DNA of 64,000 nucleotides from a virus, in the IMG/VR virus record IMGVR_UViG_3300030104_003662, positions 32,800 to 96,799 of that record. The stretch is one strand, 5' to 3'. Shown here in pieces: positions 47,334 to 55,345 of this stretch (position 1 is the stretch's first letter; every line of letters begins with the position of its first letter). A program made the translations under genes and the position numbers. The notes below the pieces were generated by a model, which was given only the letters and a program-made list of their open reading frames with translations, searched no databases and was not told where the DNA came from.

Positions 47334-48266
47334 CTATTTCTCCTCCATATTTCTCTTTAGTTTTGCTACAAAATACTCAACAAATGCCAAGTCATCATCC
47401 GGCCACTGTGTAGCCAGCATGACGAACTCGCCATATGTGAGCATGAATGTGTGCCAGTCACTCTCACTCTCCATGAGAGGCTTGGCACGCTGTCTAAGGC
47501 CCTTGAGCACACCTAGACGGCTGTAACCGCTTTCCATCGAATTGACGAGCAGGGCGGTAACCTGCGGGAAATCAGAACCCATTAGATTTAGGGCTGCTTT
47601 GTTAAGTGAGTTAGTGTCTCGCTTGAGGTAATTCACAAGTGCATCCGGTTCATTGCGTATACTCTCGATTACATCAATTGCTTTTCTAAGACTACCGTTA
47701 CAGTTCTGTAAAAGCATAGATAGATGATTGTTCCATTCTGCGGGTCTGCCCTCCGCATTGATGATAGTACCCAGTCTACCTGTGTCTGTATGGTGTATAG
47801 GCTTGAACTCGTATGTCAAGCACCTATCCCTAATCGCAGCGTGTATAGGGCTGATGTCATTTGCTGTAAGTATGAATATAGCAGACTTGTGACTCTCCTC
47901 CATGATTTGACGGAGGGCTTTCTGCGCTGCCGAAGTTAGATTGTCGGCCTCATCCAGTACGAATACACGGCGCTTCACGCCTATGCCCTTTTGCTTGCTA
48001 AGGCGCTTAAGTTCACGAACATAATCTATACCTCTGTCATCACTTGCATTGGTTACTACAAAGTTCATAGGGTCAAAGAACTCGCCCATCATATCTTTAG
48101 CAAGAGCAAATGCTGCACTGGTCTTACCCACACCGGGTGGACCTACGAATAGAAGATTAGAGGGGCATGCCTCTAGGGTCCATTCACTGGCACCAGCAGT
48201 GAACGACTCACAGCCTACTAACTCACTCAGGGTAGTAGGTCGGTACTTCTCTCTCCAATTCATCAC
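47334..48266 (-). CDS. rfcS: Replication factor C small subunit (clamp loader)
   Basis: 310 residues, with all family motifs: WREKYRP (4-10), VGPPGVGKTS (Walker A, 41-50), TNASDDRGID, VFVLDEADNL (DEAD box, 101-110), then AAQKALRQIME and AIRDRC in place of the SRC arginine-finger box. The C-terminal helical collar is shorter than in cellular RFC. It lies directly behind one of the four shared promoters; the TATA box is so close to the ATG that the transcript may be leaderless. No RFC large subunit is seen, so it may load the clamp as a homopentamer. Confidence 0.92.
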   Translation of the reverse strand: MMNWREKYRPTTLSELVGCESFTAGASEWTLEACPSNLLFVGPPGVGKTSAAFALAKDMMGEFFDPMNFVVTNASDDRGIDYVRELKRLSKQKGIGVKRRVFVLDEADNLTSAAQKALRQIMEESHKSAIFILTANDISPIHAAIRDRCLTYEFKPIHHTDTGRLGTIINAEGRPAEWNNHLSMLLQNCNGSLRKAIDVIESIRNEPDALVNYLKRDTNSLNKAALNLMGSDFPQVTALLVNSMESGYSRLGVLKGLRQRAKPLMESESDWHTFMLTYGEFVMLATQWPDDDLAFVEYFVAKLKRNMEEK

Positions 48267-48270
48267 TTCA

Positions 48271-48309
48271 CTATCCTTTCTTGTTTATTTATAACCGGAA
48301 CTTCTCAGT
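48271..48309 (-). promoter_or_regulatory. Shared promoter copy 1, upstream of rfcS
   Basis: 39-base block present four times in the window. On the - strand it reads ACTGA-RRAG then TTCCGGTTATAAATAAACAA. TTATAAATA is a good archaeal TATA box and the preceding TTCCGG may be the BRE. TATA centre is about 21 bases before the rfcS ATG, which predicts start at or near the ATG. The first TGA serves as the stop of the upstream gene. Confidence 0.65.
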
Positions 48310-49768
48310 CTATCGTTTCTATCAAATCAGTCAATTGGGAAACATCACTGTAGCCCATGCTCTCATCTAGGTATTCTAACTTACCTTGCTTGAGCGTAAG
48401 TGAATCTAAGTCAAAGGCGCTTATTTCTAACAGCACCACCATAGCGTATTCGTCTACAGGTAGCCAGCCAGTACCTGCCAGTACTCCGTCTCTAGCGAGC
48501 CGCTGCCTCATCTGCTGCGCTGGCCTTACAGGTATCTCCATCTCGCCTACTTCATACATCTCGTAGCCATCCATAGCAGCGAGCCGTACATGCGTGTTGA
48601 ACTCCTCATCCTTTCTAATAGCACTTACTAGTAAATGGATATGGAATGCGTCTTTGAGTATCAGCCAGCCGCCTTCTCCTCCTATCTTAAACGCACCCTT
48701 GTTGGTTAATCTCAATCGCTCTTGCTCTCCGAGGGACTCAAGCAAATGGCTCAAATCTGTAGAGGCTGATAAGGGCTTACCAGTTTTAACAGGGCACTTT
48801 AATTCTAATCTATTTAGGTAGGAAATACGGTCGACATAATCTAACTTATGTATATTCCAATCATCACCTATTGACAAGACATCGGTTATACATTTGACAT
48901 TAGTTATGTCTGCCTCTACTTCAAAGATAGCCTCTTGCTTGTAAGGTAATACTGACTCTGACAACTTTCCCACAACCTGACGGTCTCTATTGTACAAGAC
49001 ACCCTTAAACACTCCGATTGGAAACTCAGTTATGTGCAGGTATCTCCTTGGCTTTGATACAACCTCGGCGTATACTTCTGTAGGCGTCACCAGTTTATTC
49101 CACGCTCTATAGATAGGACCCTTGAAAGCGATTCCGGGTTGCATGGTCCTTATATCGAGGTCTACCTTTTCCTCTGCGAATAGTTTGTTTAGCACTTCTG
49201 CTGGACTCATAGTCTCAAGCATCCTTCTGACGGCCGTTAGACTCTGAGAGTGTCCGTCTCCTAGGTAAGATACCATTTGGAGGAATCTATCAACAGGCAT
49301 CATCGGACTTTCATCAAGTGCCCTTGACCAAAATAACAACGCCTCTTTCTCATTCATTTTGTTAGCAACCGCTAGGAACCCTAGGTCTTGTATGCGAGGC
49401 ATGAGAGTAAGGGCTTGTTTGACTGTCATCCCTTCGCCCCCATACTCAGGTGATTCTAACGATAGTAGAGGAATGATAGGCTTACCTGCCAGTGACTCAT
49501 CCCACACCAATGGGGATATTGATAATTTTTTACATAGGTCTCCTCTGACCCAATGTATAGTAGTGAACTGCCTTTGGTATCGGGAATACTTAGGATAGAA
49601 AATATCTATCAGCGACTCCATCTCATCTCCTACATCCCTTGTAGCCTGTTGAATAACAGTGAGTGCCTGTGAAAAATACATCGAACGATTCTCACGGTCG
49701 GTCAGCATCTTGCGATACAGCCGCCTGAGATTTTCAGAGATGTCAGCCGCTTCTGCTAGTAGCATCAT
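48305..49768 (-). CDS. ATP-dependent DNA ligase-like protein, catalytic motif degenerate
   Basis: 487 residues from ATG 49,768 (GGAGGAGG just before; ATG 49,765 equally possible). The layout matches a ligase: helical DNA-binding N-half (EKEALLFWSRALDESP, VRRMLETMSPAEVLN), then a nucleotidyltransferase-like part with IFEVEAD and ITDVLSIGDDW...YVDRISYLNRLE (motif III region), GGWLILKD (motif V position) and a final OB-like domain (YEVGEMEIPVRP). At the place of motif I (EyKxDGxR) it reads EVVSKPRR: catalytic Lys and the DG are missing while Glu and Arg remain. It may be a ligase-derived structural protein. Confidence 0.4.
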   Translation of the reverse strand: MMLLAEAADISENLRRLYRKMLTDRENRSMYFSQALTVIQQATRDVGDEMESLIDIFYPKYSRYQRQFTTIHWVRGDLCKKLSISPLVWDESLAGKPIIPLLSLESPEYGGEGMTVKQALTLMPRIQDLGFLAVANKMNEKEALLFWSRALDESPMMPVDRFLQMVSYLGDGHSQSLTAVRRMLETMSPAEVLNKLFAEEKVDLDIRTMQPGIAFKGPIYRAWNKLVTPTEVYAEVVSKPRRYLHITEFPIGVFKGVLYNRDRQVVGKLSESVLPYKQEAIFEVEADITNVKCITDVLSIGDDWNIHKLDYVDRISYLNRLELKCPVKTGKPLSASTDLSHLLESLGEQERLRLTNKGAFKIGGEGGWLILKDAFHIHLLVSAIRKDEEFNTHVRLAAMDGYEMYEVGEMEIPVRPAQQMRQRLARDGVLAGTGWLPVDEYAMVVLLEISAFDLDSLTLKQGKLEYLDESMGYSDVSQLTDLIETID

Positions 49769-49778
49769 TCCTCCTCCA

Positions 49779-50267
49779 TTAGTCAAGCCACTCAATAGCG
49801 TTGTGCTTTTGGAAAAAGTCTTTATGGCGATTTGCTTCTACTTTATCTGCATACAATCTAGTATTCTTGGGATGTAACCTTTGTCTGTACCCGCAATTAG
49901 GGCAAGGACTCTGTATTTCATCTGTGAATATGAAGACTTCATCAGGGGATAGACTGATGAGTTTCGATGTCCTGACATTGAAAGTACCGCATTCTTTACA
50001 TTTCCAAAGAGCGTGATACTTTTTATCTTGAGGAGTGGGATAATTATGTCTAATCTTAGGGACTTTGGTAGATGTCTGCGGTAGAAGTCTATCCTTATCT
50101 AATCTGTAATGGCACTCGTCTATTACAGTCACCAAGTCTTTAACTAACTTATCGTAACTTGCTGCCTTTTGTCTTAGTTCTCTCATCTCAATAACTAACT
50201 TATCGTAACTTACTGCCTTCTGCTTCAAGGCTTGCATTTCACTAATTATTTCATCTATCGTTGTCAT
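49779..50267 (-). CDS. Coiled-coil plus zinc-ribbon protein
   Basis: 162 residues. The N-terminus holds two copies of a 17-residue unit (LKQKAVSYDKLV and LRQKAASYDKLV) that form a coiled coil, then a basic linker, then a zinc ribbon with KCKECGTFN and SPCPNCGYRQR. Start ATG is preceded by GAGGGAAACAG, part of a repeated junction. The domain mix suggests an oligomeric nucleic-acid-binding adaptor. Function unknown. Confidence 0.6.
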   Translation of the reverse strand: MTTIDEIISEMQALKQKAVSYDKLVIEMRELRQKAASYDKLVKDLVTVIDECHYRLDKDRLLPQTSTKVPKIRHNYPTPQDKKYHALWKCKECGTFNVRTSKLISLSPDEVFIFTDEIQSPCPNCGYRQRLHPKNTRLYADKVEANRHKDFFQKHNAIEWLD

Positions 50268-50523
50268 CTGTTTCCCTCAGTTCTGCGAGGGCGTGTTGAA
50301 TTGCTTTGCATAGCGACGAAGCATCCTCTTGACTTAGTCTCACACCCTCTCTTGTGAAACCTGCTCCGCTAGGATGCTCTTCTGTTCTTCTGATTCTGAT
50401 GTCTATAGTTGCAGGGTAGTCTCCCTTCGGGTCGGCTACGCTCATGACGACTTCTGCTTTACCTCGCCACTTGGCAGAGGTAGCAGGGACACGCCACTTG
50501 ATAGTCTGTTCAAAGCCTCTCAC
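50251..50523 (-). CDS. Small protein of unknown function (TREGVRLS motif)
   Basis: 90 residues from GTG overlapping the previous stop (GTGA). The C-terminal half (FTREGVRLSQEDASSLCKAIQHALAEL) has a strand then helix arrangement that recalls small transcription-coactivator PC4-like or similar DNA-binding proteins, but the match is weak. Its last codons make the CTGAGGGAAACAGATG junction that recurs at 51,289. Confidence 0.5.
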   Translation of the reverse strand: MRGFEQTIKWRVPATSAKWRGKAEVVMSVADPKGDYPATIDIRIRRTEEHPSGAGFTREGVRLSQEDASSLCKAIQHALAELRETDDNDR

Positions 50524-50645
50524 TCTTCTTCACCACGCTTGTCAGGAGTCATGCCTCCCATGCACTGGGGGCATTTCCTAAACCCTGCCAATGTGTAATT
50601 ATCACACTTGCGTACTATACAATATCTCACTGTGAATCTAGCCAT
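50520..50645 (-). CDS. 41-residue zinc-knuckle mini-protein
   Basis: ATG at 50,645 with GAGGGGATTAG upstream; the stop overlaps the next GTG. The protein has YCIVRKC and KCPQCMGGM, one small zinc site, and ends in EEE. One of about twenty such mini-proteins in the window. Confidence 0.5.
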   Translation of the reverse strand: MARFTVRYCIVRKCDNYTLAGFRKCPQCMGGMTPDKRGEEE

Positions 50646-50663
50646 AACTAATCCCCTCTGTAC

Positions 50664-50861
50664 TTAATCGTACCTTTTTTTCCAAGCCCTTTCAGTCAAC
50701 TGCTTAATTAGATAAGAAGAGCAATCCTTGCATATTTCATCTGCTGGGTATTGTACCCCGTCAAAGAATATACTGCCTATATTTTTTCGTACCGTATCCT
50801 CTATAGAAAGTTCGATAGCGCCGCATCTCTTGCACTCTTTGGCCTTGACCTCTTCACTCAT
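50664..50861 (-). CDS. Zinc-ribbon mini-protein
   Basis: 65 residues with ECKRCGA at residue 9 and ICKDCSSY at residue 44, a two-knuckle zinc ribbon with 30 residues between. Coupled to the preceding gene by ATGA. No specific function known. Confidence 0.55.
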   Translation of the reverse strand: MSEEVKAKECKRCGAIELSIEDTVRKNIGSIFFDGVQYPADEICKDCSSYLIKQLTERAWKKRYD

Positions 50862-51055
50862 GTCCTAGCCTCCAAGCACTCAGGGCATGTCGGTAATGTG
50901 TCAGCAAACTCGTTGCTCATCTTAGTGTTATGCCAACTGATACCTTCGTTGTCGTATCCGCACAGTATCTTATTCCCTCTCCTGATGTGAATTACCTTGG
51001 GAGTAATTTTTTTCTCACCATAAGCCCACTCTACATTTGACAACTTAATCCCCAT
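50858..51055 (-). CDS. Zinc-site mini-protein
   Basis: About 65 residues from ATG 51,055, which overlaps the previous gene by 11 bases; an upstream in-frame extension lies inside that gene and is unlikely. It has ILCGYDNEGISWH and TCPECLEA, which could form a Cys2-His-Cys2 zinc site. Basic strand KVIHIRRGNK. Weak ribosome site, so start is uncertain. Confidence 0.45.
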   Translation of the reverse strand: MGIKLSNVEWAYGEKKITPKVIHIRRGNKILCGYDNEGISWHNTKMSNEFADTLPTCPECLEART

Positions 51056-51290
51056 CCCTGTATCTTTGGTACGCTTCTTCTTCTGCATCTGCTTTGGCTC
51101 TTTCGTGGTCGAACCACTCGTACTTGTCAGTGGCAATCTCTTCTACATCATCTTCAATTTCTGTTGGATAATTATGTATGTAACTCTCTAACAAGTCGAG
51201 CAAATCATCGGGTGTCATGTTGTCACGCAATAGTGCAAACGCACTACCGTAACCACAGTGTTCTACTATCTCGTTTAATTTTTCAGACAT
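51045..51290 (-). CDS. Small acidic helical protein
   Basis: 81 residues, acidic (EIEDDVEEIATD, ERAKADAEEEAYQRY), mostly helical, no cysteine site. ATG behind CTGAGGGAAACAG, the repeated junction. Unknown function. Confidence 0.5.
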   Translation of the reverse strand: MSEKLNEIVEHCGYGSAFALLRDNMTPDDLLDLLESYIHNYPTEIEDDVEEIATDKYEWFDHERAKADAEEEAYQRYRDGD

Positions 51291-51624
51291 CTGTTTCCCT
51301 CAGTTGTTTTCGCTTCTCCATCAGTCGGTCAGTTATTCTGAAAAGCCTTGTCTGTCGGTTTCCATTTCTTTCACGGACTAGGTTTTCTACGGGTGCGTAT
51401 AGTTCTTCATAAAACTCTTCATCTGTTATACTAGCATCTTTGAAATCCCAAACCCAAAGAGTCCCATATTTTAACACATGCTCAGGCTGTTCGTCACCTT
51501 CAAGGCTAGTTTCAACTATGATGTCAAATAAAGACCTAGTGCCTTCACCTTCTGTTTGTTCTATTCGTTCCATTTCATATTCAAGCACTAATCTTAATAT
51601 CTCTTGTTCTGTTCTTTTTCTCAT
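51283..51624 (-). CDS. Small charged helical protein
   Basis: 113 residues, with N-terminal helix EQEILRLVLEYEMERIEQ and a C-terminal basic helix; ends KQLRETDV, whose codons create the repeated ribosome-site junction at 51,289. No motif recognised. ATG two bases after the preceding stop with GAGGAGGAATAA. Confidence 0.5.
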   Translation of the reverse strand: MRKRTEQEILRLVLEYEMERIEQTEGEGTRSLFDIIVETSLEGDEQPEHVLKYGTLWVWDFKDASITDEEFYEELYAPVENLVRERNGNRQTRLFRITDRLMEKRKQLRETDV

Positions 51625-51626
51625 AT

Positions 51627-51911
51627 TTATTCCTCCTCTTCACTATAGTCCTCTTTGCACTGTGTGCCACAGAAAGACTGTCCCTCTTTGGGTATGAAAA
51701 TCTTGACTTGAGGTACTCCGTTATGCTCAGCACCTTCGGTGCATCCGTCGTATTCGCACTCTATATACCGCTTGTCAATAGAAGAAATCCATCCTCCATC
51801 TTGTAACTTGGTATACTTGATACCGTCTCTAGTGTACGATTCATCAACTTCATAATCTCTTGGTACTCGTACCTTGGCGTGGAATGTTATTGTAAATCCC
51901 TCCATATTCAT
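51627..51911 (-). CDS. Small protein with C-terminal zinc site
   Basis: 94 residues from ATG 51,911 overlapping the stop of the preceding gene (ATGA); ATG 51,905 has better spacing to GAGGAGGA and may be used instead. Strand-rich start (FTITFHAKVRV) and four cysteines (IECEYDGC, SFCGTQCKEDY), probably one zinc. Ends SEEEE, overlapping the next ribosome site. Confidence 0.5.
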   Translation of the reverse strand: MNMEGFTITFHAKVRVPRDYEVDESYTRDGIKYTKLQDGGWISSIDKRYIECEYDGCTEGAEHNGVPQVKIFIPKEGQSFCGTQCKEDYSEEEE

Positions 51912-52609
51912 TCCTCCTCTCCTACAGGTGCGTAGATAACTACTGACCCTCTTACATGCGGTGGTAACAAAAGACCAGTCGTAGGGCAAAATGTACCTAG
52001 TACTAACACATTGCCGAGTCCAGCATCCACCATTTCTATAATCTGCAAACGGCTCAGTGCCGTGTAATTGACATTACCGCTTCTGTAGGACATGAGTAAG
52101 TCATCACCTGCTAGTAGGGTATAGTCGTAAGGTTCCATCGGTACTTGTGTATCACATACCGGGCACTGTATAATAACGCTCCACTGCTCTACATCTTTTT
52201 CAACTTCACCATCAGGTAGCATCATATCTTGGTGCCCGTCAAAGTTCCATAGTCCCTTTTCCAAGGGAAATGCAGACAGAGGTGTTTCGCACTCAGGGCA
52301 AGGCCACTTCTGAGCAGCCTCGACTCGTAGTTGCATCTCCTTCATATGCTGCTGCTGTGGTGTTAGGTTCTGTACATCAATCATACTCACTTCGCTGTCG
52401 TCTATATCCCAGCCTATGCTGTCTAGTAAGTGCTGCATCCTTACCTTTGCTTGTGCAGCAATAGGTGTGTTGTGTTGCTCTATTAGTTTGAGTTGACTTT
52501 CTCCTACTTTCATGTAGGATAAGCCTAAGCCCGCTGGCTCCCATAAGGCATTCATCCTCAGTTTGTTCAGTATATCTTGTGCTACATTTTCAGGCGTATT
52601 CGTTTCCAT
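51908..52609 (-). CDS. Protein with zinc ribbon, unknown function
   Basis: 233 residues from ATG 52,609, with GAGGGAG five bases before. Helical first 100 residues, then WPCPECETPL and QCPVCDTQV, a zinc ribbon spaced about 45 residues apart, then a beta-rich end (IYAPVGEEE). Appears soluble. It lies downstream of the DUF932-like gene and may share its promoter. Confidence 0.5.
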   Translation of the reverse strand: METNTPENVAQDILNKLRMNALWEPAGLGLSYMKVGESQLKLIEQHNTPIAAQAKVRMQHLLDSIGWDIDDSEVSMIDVQNLTPQQQHMKEMQLRVEAAQKWPCPECETPLSAFPLEKGLWNFDGHQDMMLPDGEVEKDVEQWSVIIQCPVCDTQVPMEPYDYTLLAGDDLLMSYRSGNVNYTALSRLQIIEMVDAGLGNVLVLGTFCPTTGLLLPPHVRGSVVIYAPVGEEE

Positions 52610-52925
52610 AGTTCTCCCTCTCATTTTTCATCCAAAGCATCCAATCGCAACATTTTGTAGCCATCAACATGGCATAGTTAGTCACGAGTACGACAGTGCT
52701 CTCCGGTAATGTCTCGTGACATTGGGGGCACTTATCAAAGTGATTGTTAGCAGGGGTTATCATGATTACCTCTTGGTACTCATCTCCCCCGCTCTCTTTC
52801 CTCACATGCTCAGGTACAGGTATAGTGGAGCCGAGCAAAGGTATGCGCTCTCCTTTACGCAACCAATTACCTTCGCTGTCAATGTCCTCCGGCTTCATCC
52901 ACTCTCCTGTAAAATCTCTGCTCAA
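52590..52925 (-). CDS. Small zinc-knuckle protein
   Basis: 111 residues, ATGA-coupled to the DUF932-like gene. It carries KCPQCHETL and TKCCDWML, a possible zinc knuckle, and aromatic residues near the end. Overlaps the next gene by 20 bases. Function unknown. Confidence 0.5.
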   Translation of the reverse strand: MSRDFTGEWMKPEDIDSEGNWLRKGERIPLLGSTIPVPEHVRKESGGDEYQEVIMITPANNHFDKCPQCHETLPESTVVLVTNYAMLMATKCCDWMLWMKNERENYGNEYA

Positions 52926-54418
52926 TGAAGCACCTCTGAAAACAGAGGTACTTTCTCTAGTTGGTCTTCGATAGATACGCCGTTGACCGACTTGGTTGTA
53001 ATGTCTCCGAGTATCTTATGCACCTTTTGCAAGCGGTCAGTGAAAGTGTTGAAGTTCAAGGTGGAGCCAGTCAGCACTGCCTTTCCATCAGTCCAAGTAG
53101 GCTTGTGAGTAATAGCACCGGTCAAGACATTGTAGACATGGTAAAGAGAGCCTCTGTCCTCATTGTTGACTGCTACCCAAGGTTCGCTAGGCTGAGTCCA
53201 GCCCTGTCCCATGAGTCTCCACATGTGACCACGAGTAATTGAAGTGACTTCGCCAGCGTCGTTGCGCTTAAGTGTAGGCTTAGCAATCAACCCTGCACGC
53301 TCGCAAATCGTCATTATTTTCTCAAATGTATTTCTGTTAACTCCGACATCTTTCATGGTTTCTGCCACAATGATTTCCTTTGCAGCCATTTCCATAACTT
53401 CATTTATCTTATCAGCCAGTCCTTCAAAGTCATATTGACCGAGTACGCCATTAGTGTGTTTGAGGTTAACCAAGGTAGCACGGTCGCCCATGACTTGCCC
53501 GTTCGTACACACTAGTCGCTCACCTACGGCCTGTACCTTAAATGCAGACGAGCCGTCTAAACTATTCATGATGGTGATACCTACTCGGTATTCACCGTTG
53601 TTTCTGAAACCTCGCCTTTGCCATTTCTCCCCAAGGCTTCTACCTGCCTTTTCCCAATCTACACTACTACTGACATCGCAGAAACAAGCGGCTGCTTTGC
53701 CCTCGTTCCATGCTAATACTTGAGCGGGCCATCCATTCTTTGCGGCCAAGTCAAGTACAGGTCCGAATCCCTTACGATAAGGCATCGGATAATAAGAAGC
53801 ACTAAAGGTACCGAGGTGTGCGCCCGCAGGTCTTTTCTCACTTTTGTAAAGTGGGTTGAATATATGATAAGCAGTAGGCTCACCCTTTTCATTGTTAACT
53901 CTCGCTATAGTCGCTTGCCTACCGTCATCTGAGTCAGAGTGCATCACGAAGGCTGGCTTACGCACTGGGTCAAAGTCCCAGTCTATACTTGCCTTTTCCT
54001 CACGACCACCTGCATACAACATACCGTCGAATGGGCCTGTGGCTTCATTGACGGTCACGCCATCTACTGTAATCGAAGGTGCATCTGCACTAACCCACAT
54101 GGGTACTTCATCATCTAATTCATCTTGCTCGTCTATTGGTAATTTTTCATTGTTTTCCATTGCATTCACTATTCCTATTTGTTCTTCTGTTATGTGCAGA
54201 GGTGCGTTGTGCATAAGTGTATTACTAAGTTTTTCACCAAGTTCACTTTCGTCTGCCCGTACCAGTACTGCTATTCGCCCGTTGCTTATCTTGTCAAGGC
54301 GTGCTACGCAAGTTCTTGGTACTATTACGCTAGTTACACCGTGTGTAGATGGGTACTCCATCTCCACAGCACTAGCACTACTGCTCGTTACTTTTCCTAT
54401 TACTACTATGTCATCCAT
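52922..54418 (-). CDS. DUF932-like phage/plasmid protein
   Basis: 498 residues from ATG 54,418 with AAGGAG eight bases upstream; an ATG at 54,439 would add seven residues without a ribosome site. The core (FGPVLDLAAKNGWPAQVLAWNEG, YRVGITIMNSLDGSSAFKV, ERLVCTNGQVMGDRA) matches DUF932-family proteins, including the CTN motif. This family is frequent in phages and plasmids; its function is unknown but it is often highly expressed. The N-terminal 110 residues are an extra beta domain. Driven by shared promoter copy 2. Confidence 0.65.
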   Translation of the reverse strand: MDDIVVIGKVTSSSASAVEMEYPSTHGVTSVIVPRTCVARLDKISNGRIAVLVRADESELGEKLSNTLMHNAPLHITEEQIGIVNAMENNEKLPIDEQDELDDEVPMWVSADAPSITVDGVTVNEATGPFDGMLYAGGREEKASIDWDFDPVRKPAFVMHSDSDDGRQATIARVNNEKGEPTAYHIFNPLYKSEKRPAGAHLGTFSASYYPMPYRKGFGPVLDLAAKNGWPAQVLAWNEGKAAACFCDVSSSVDWEKAGRSLGEKWQRRGFRNNGEYRVGITIMNSLDGSSAFKVQAVGERLVCTNGQVMGDRATLVNLKHTNGVLGQYDFEGLADKINEVMEMAAKEIIVAETMKDVGVNRNTFEKIMTICERAGLIAKPTLKRNDAGEVTSITRGHMWRLMGQGWTQPSEPWVAVNNEDRGSLYHVYNVLTGAITHKPTWTDGKAVLTGSTLNFNTFTDRLQKVHKILGDITTKSVNGVSIEDQLEKVPLFSEVLH

Positions 54419-54470
54419 GTATATGTCTCCTTGTCTCATCCGTTTTGCTGGTTTCCTAAAAAGGTATTTA

Positions 54471-54509
54471 CTATCTTTTCTTGTTTATTTATAACCGGAA
54501 CTCCTCAGT
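54471..54509 (-). promoter_or_regulatory. Shared promoter copy 2, upstream of DUF932-like gene
   Basis: Same 39-base block as at 48,271, including TTCCGGTTATAAATAAACAA and ACTGAGGAG. Here no gene ends at the ACTGA part, so that part is conserved for its own sake. TATA centre lies about 69 bases before the ATG used, leaving a leader of about 40 bases. The opposite strand reads TTTATTTATAA, so it might also serve the divergent gene at 54,557. Confidence 0.65.
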
Positions 54510-54556
54510 GGCCTTTTTCAAGCAATCACTAAATGACAGAAAGGGATGGGGTTAAC

Positions 54557-55345
54557 ATGGGCGGAGCATTTGAACAAGCATGGTTGCTTCTCAAGGCTGC
54601 ATTTCAACCCAGTGAAGGGCGCTTCATTGGTTCAGGTATGAATCAGTCTGTATATGGTCAAGCGGGTAACCCTGATGTAGTCAAGGTAGGTGACCTATCG
54701 CAGAATCCTAGGCAATTAGACGACATGTATTACCATCATTTGCTTAGTCAATTACCTAGTCTACCTATGTTCCCCGGCCAAAGTCCGATAGAACAAACCG
54801 CTGAATTACCAAGTGAAGTTAACACCGCTAGCCTACCTATGTTATCCACCCAACCTAGAGTCGATGGGTTGGAAAGAAGCGGTGCTGGCCTGTACGCCGA
54901 TACAGTAAGAGGTAGGAAACTAGCCGATGCACTCTATGACATAGGCGACCAAGGTAAGTTAATAGAAGCGATGGGCCTTTCTGATTTGAAGAGGGAGAAT
55001 TGGGGTGCTACTAAGCAGGGTATACCTGAACAAATAGTCACAGGGGAGCCTAGTCAGAGATTAGTACAAGTACACGACCCCTCTTTCTACTCTCACCTAG
55101 ATGCATCGCAAGAGGCTGCCGAAGGTAGAGGCCCTGCTCCTCGTAAGTTGGGTAGAGATTACAACATACCCGCAGGTACATTAGAAGAGTTCGCTCGTAC
55201 AGTAGACCGTAACCCATTTGATAAATATACCGAGCCAATCGAAGAATCATTCTACGATTTCAGTAAAAATCCCGAAGAGGGCCTTGAGCGACTCAACCAA
55301 AGGCAAACGGCCATTGATGATATGATGGCTTCACTCGGACTCTGA
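54557..55345 (+). CDS. Small protein-kinase-like protein (only + strand gene of the right arm)
   Basis: 262 residues from ATG 54,557 (ATG 54,533 would add eight). Kinase landmarks occur in order: glycine-rich loop FIGSGMNQSVYG (23-34), strand with Lys43 in VVKVGD, catalytic-loop-like LSDLKRENWG (Asp143, Lys145, Asn148) and VQVHDPSF (Asp174) at the DFG place. Residues 1-13 (GAFEQAWLLLK) form the short helix also seen at the end of the protein at 2,181. The N-C lobe spacing is compact. It may phosphorylate host proteins or small molecules, or be a pseudo-kinase; activity is not provable here. Confidence 0.5.
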   Translation: MGGAFEQAWLLLKAAFQPSEGRFIGSGMNQSVYGQAGNPDVVKVGDLSQNPRQLDDMYYHHLLSQLPSLPMFPGQSPIEQTAELPSEVNTASLPMLSTQPRVDGLERSGAGLYADTVRGRKLADALYDIGDQGKLIEAMGLSDLKRENWGATKQGIPEQIVTGEPSQRLVQVHDPSFYSHLDASQEAAEGRGPAPRKLGRDYNIPAGTLEEFARTVDRNPFDKYTEPIEESFYDFSKNPEEGLERLNQRQTAIDDMMASLGL

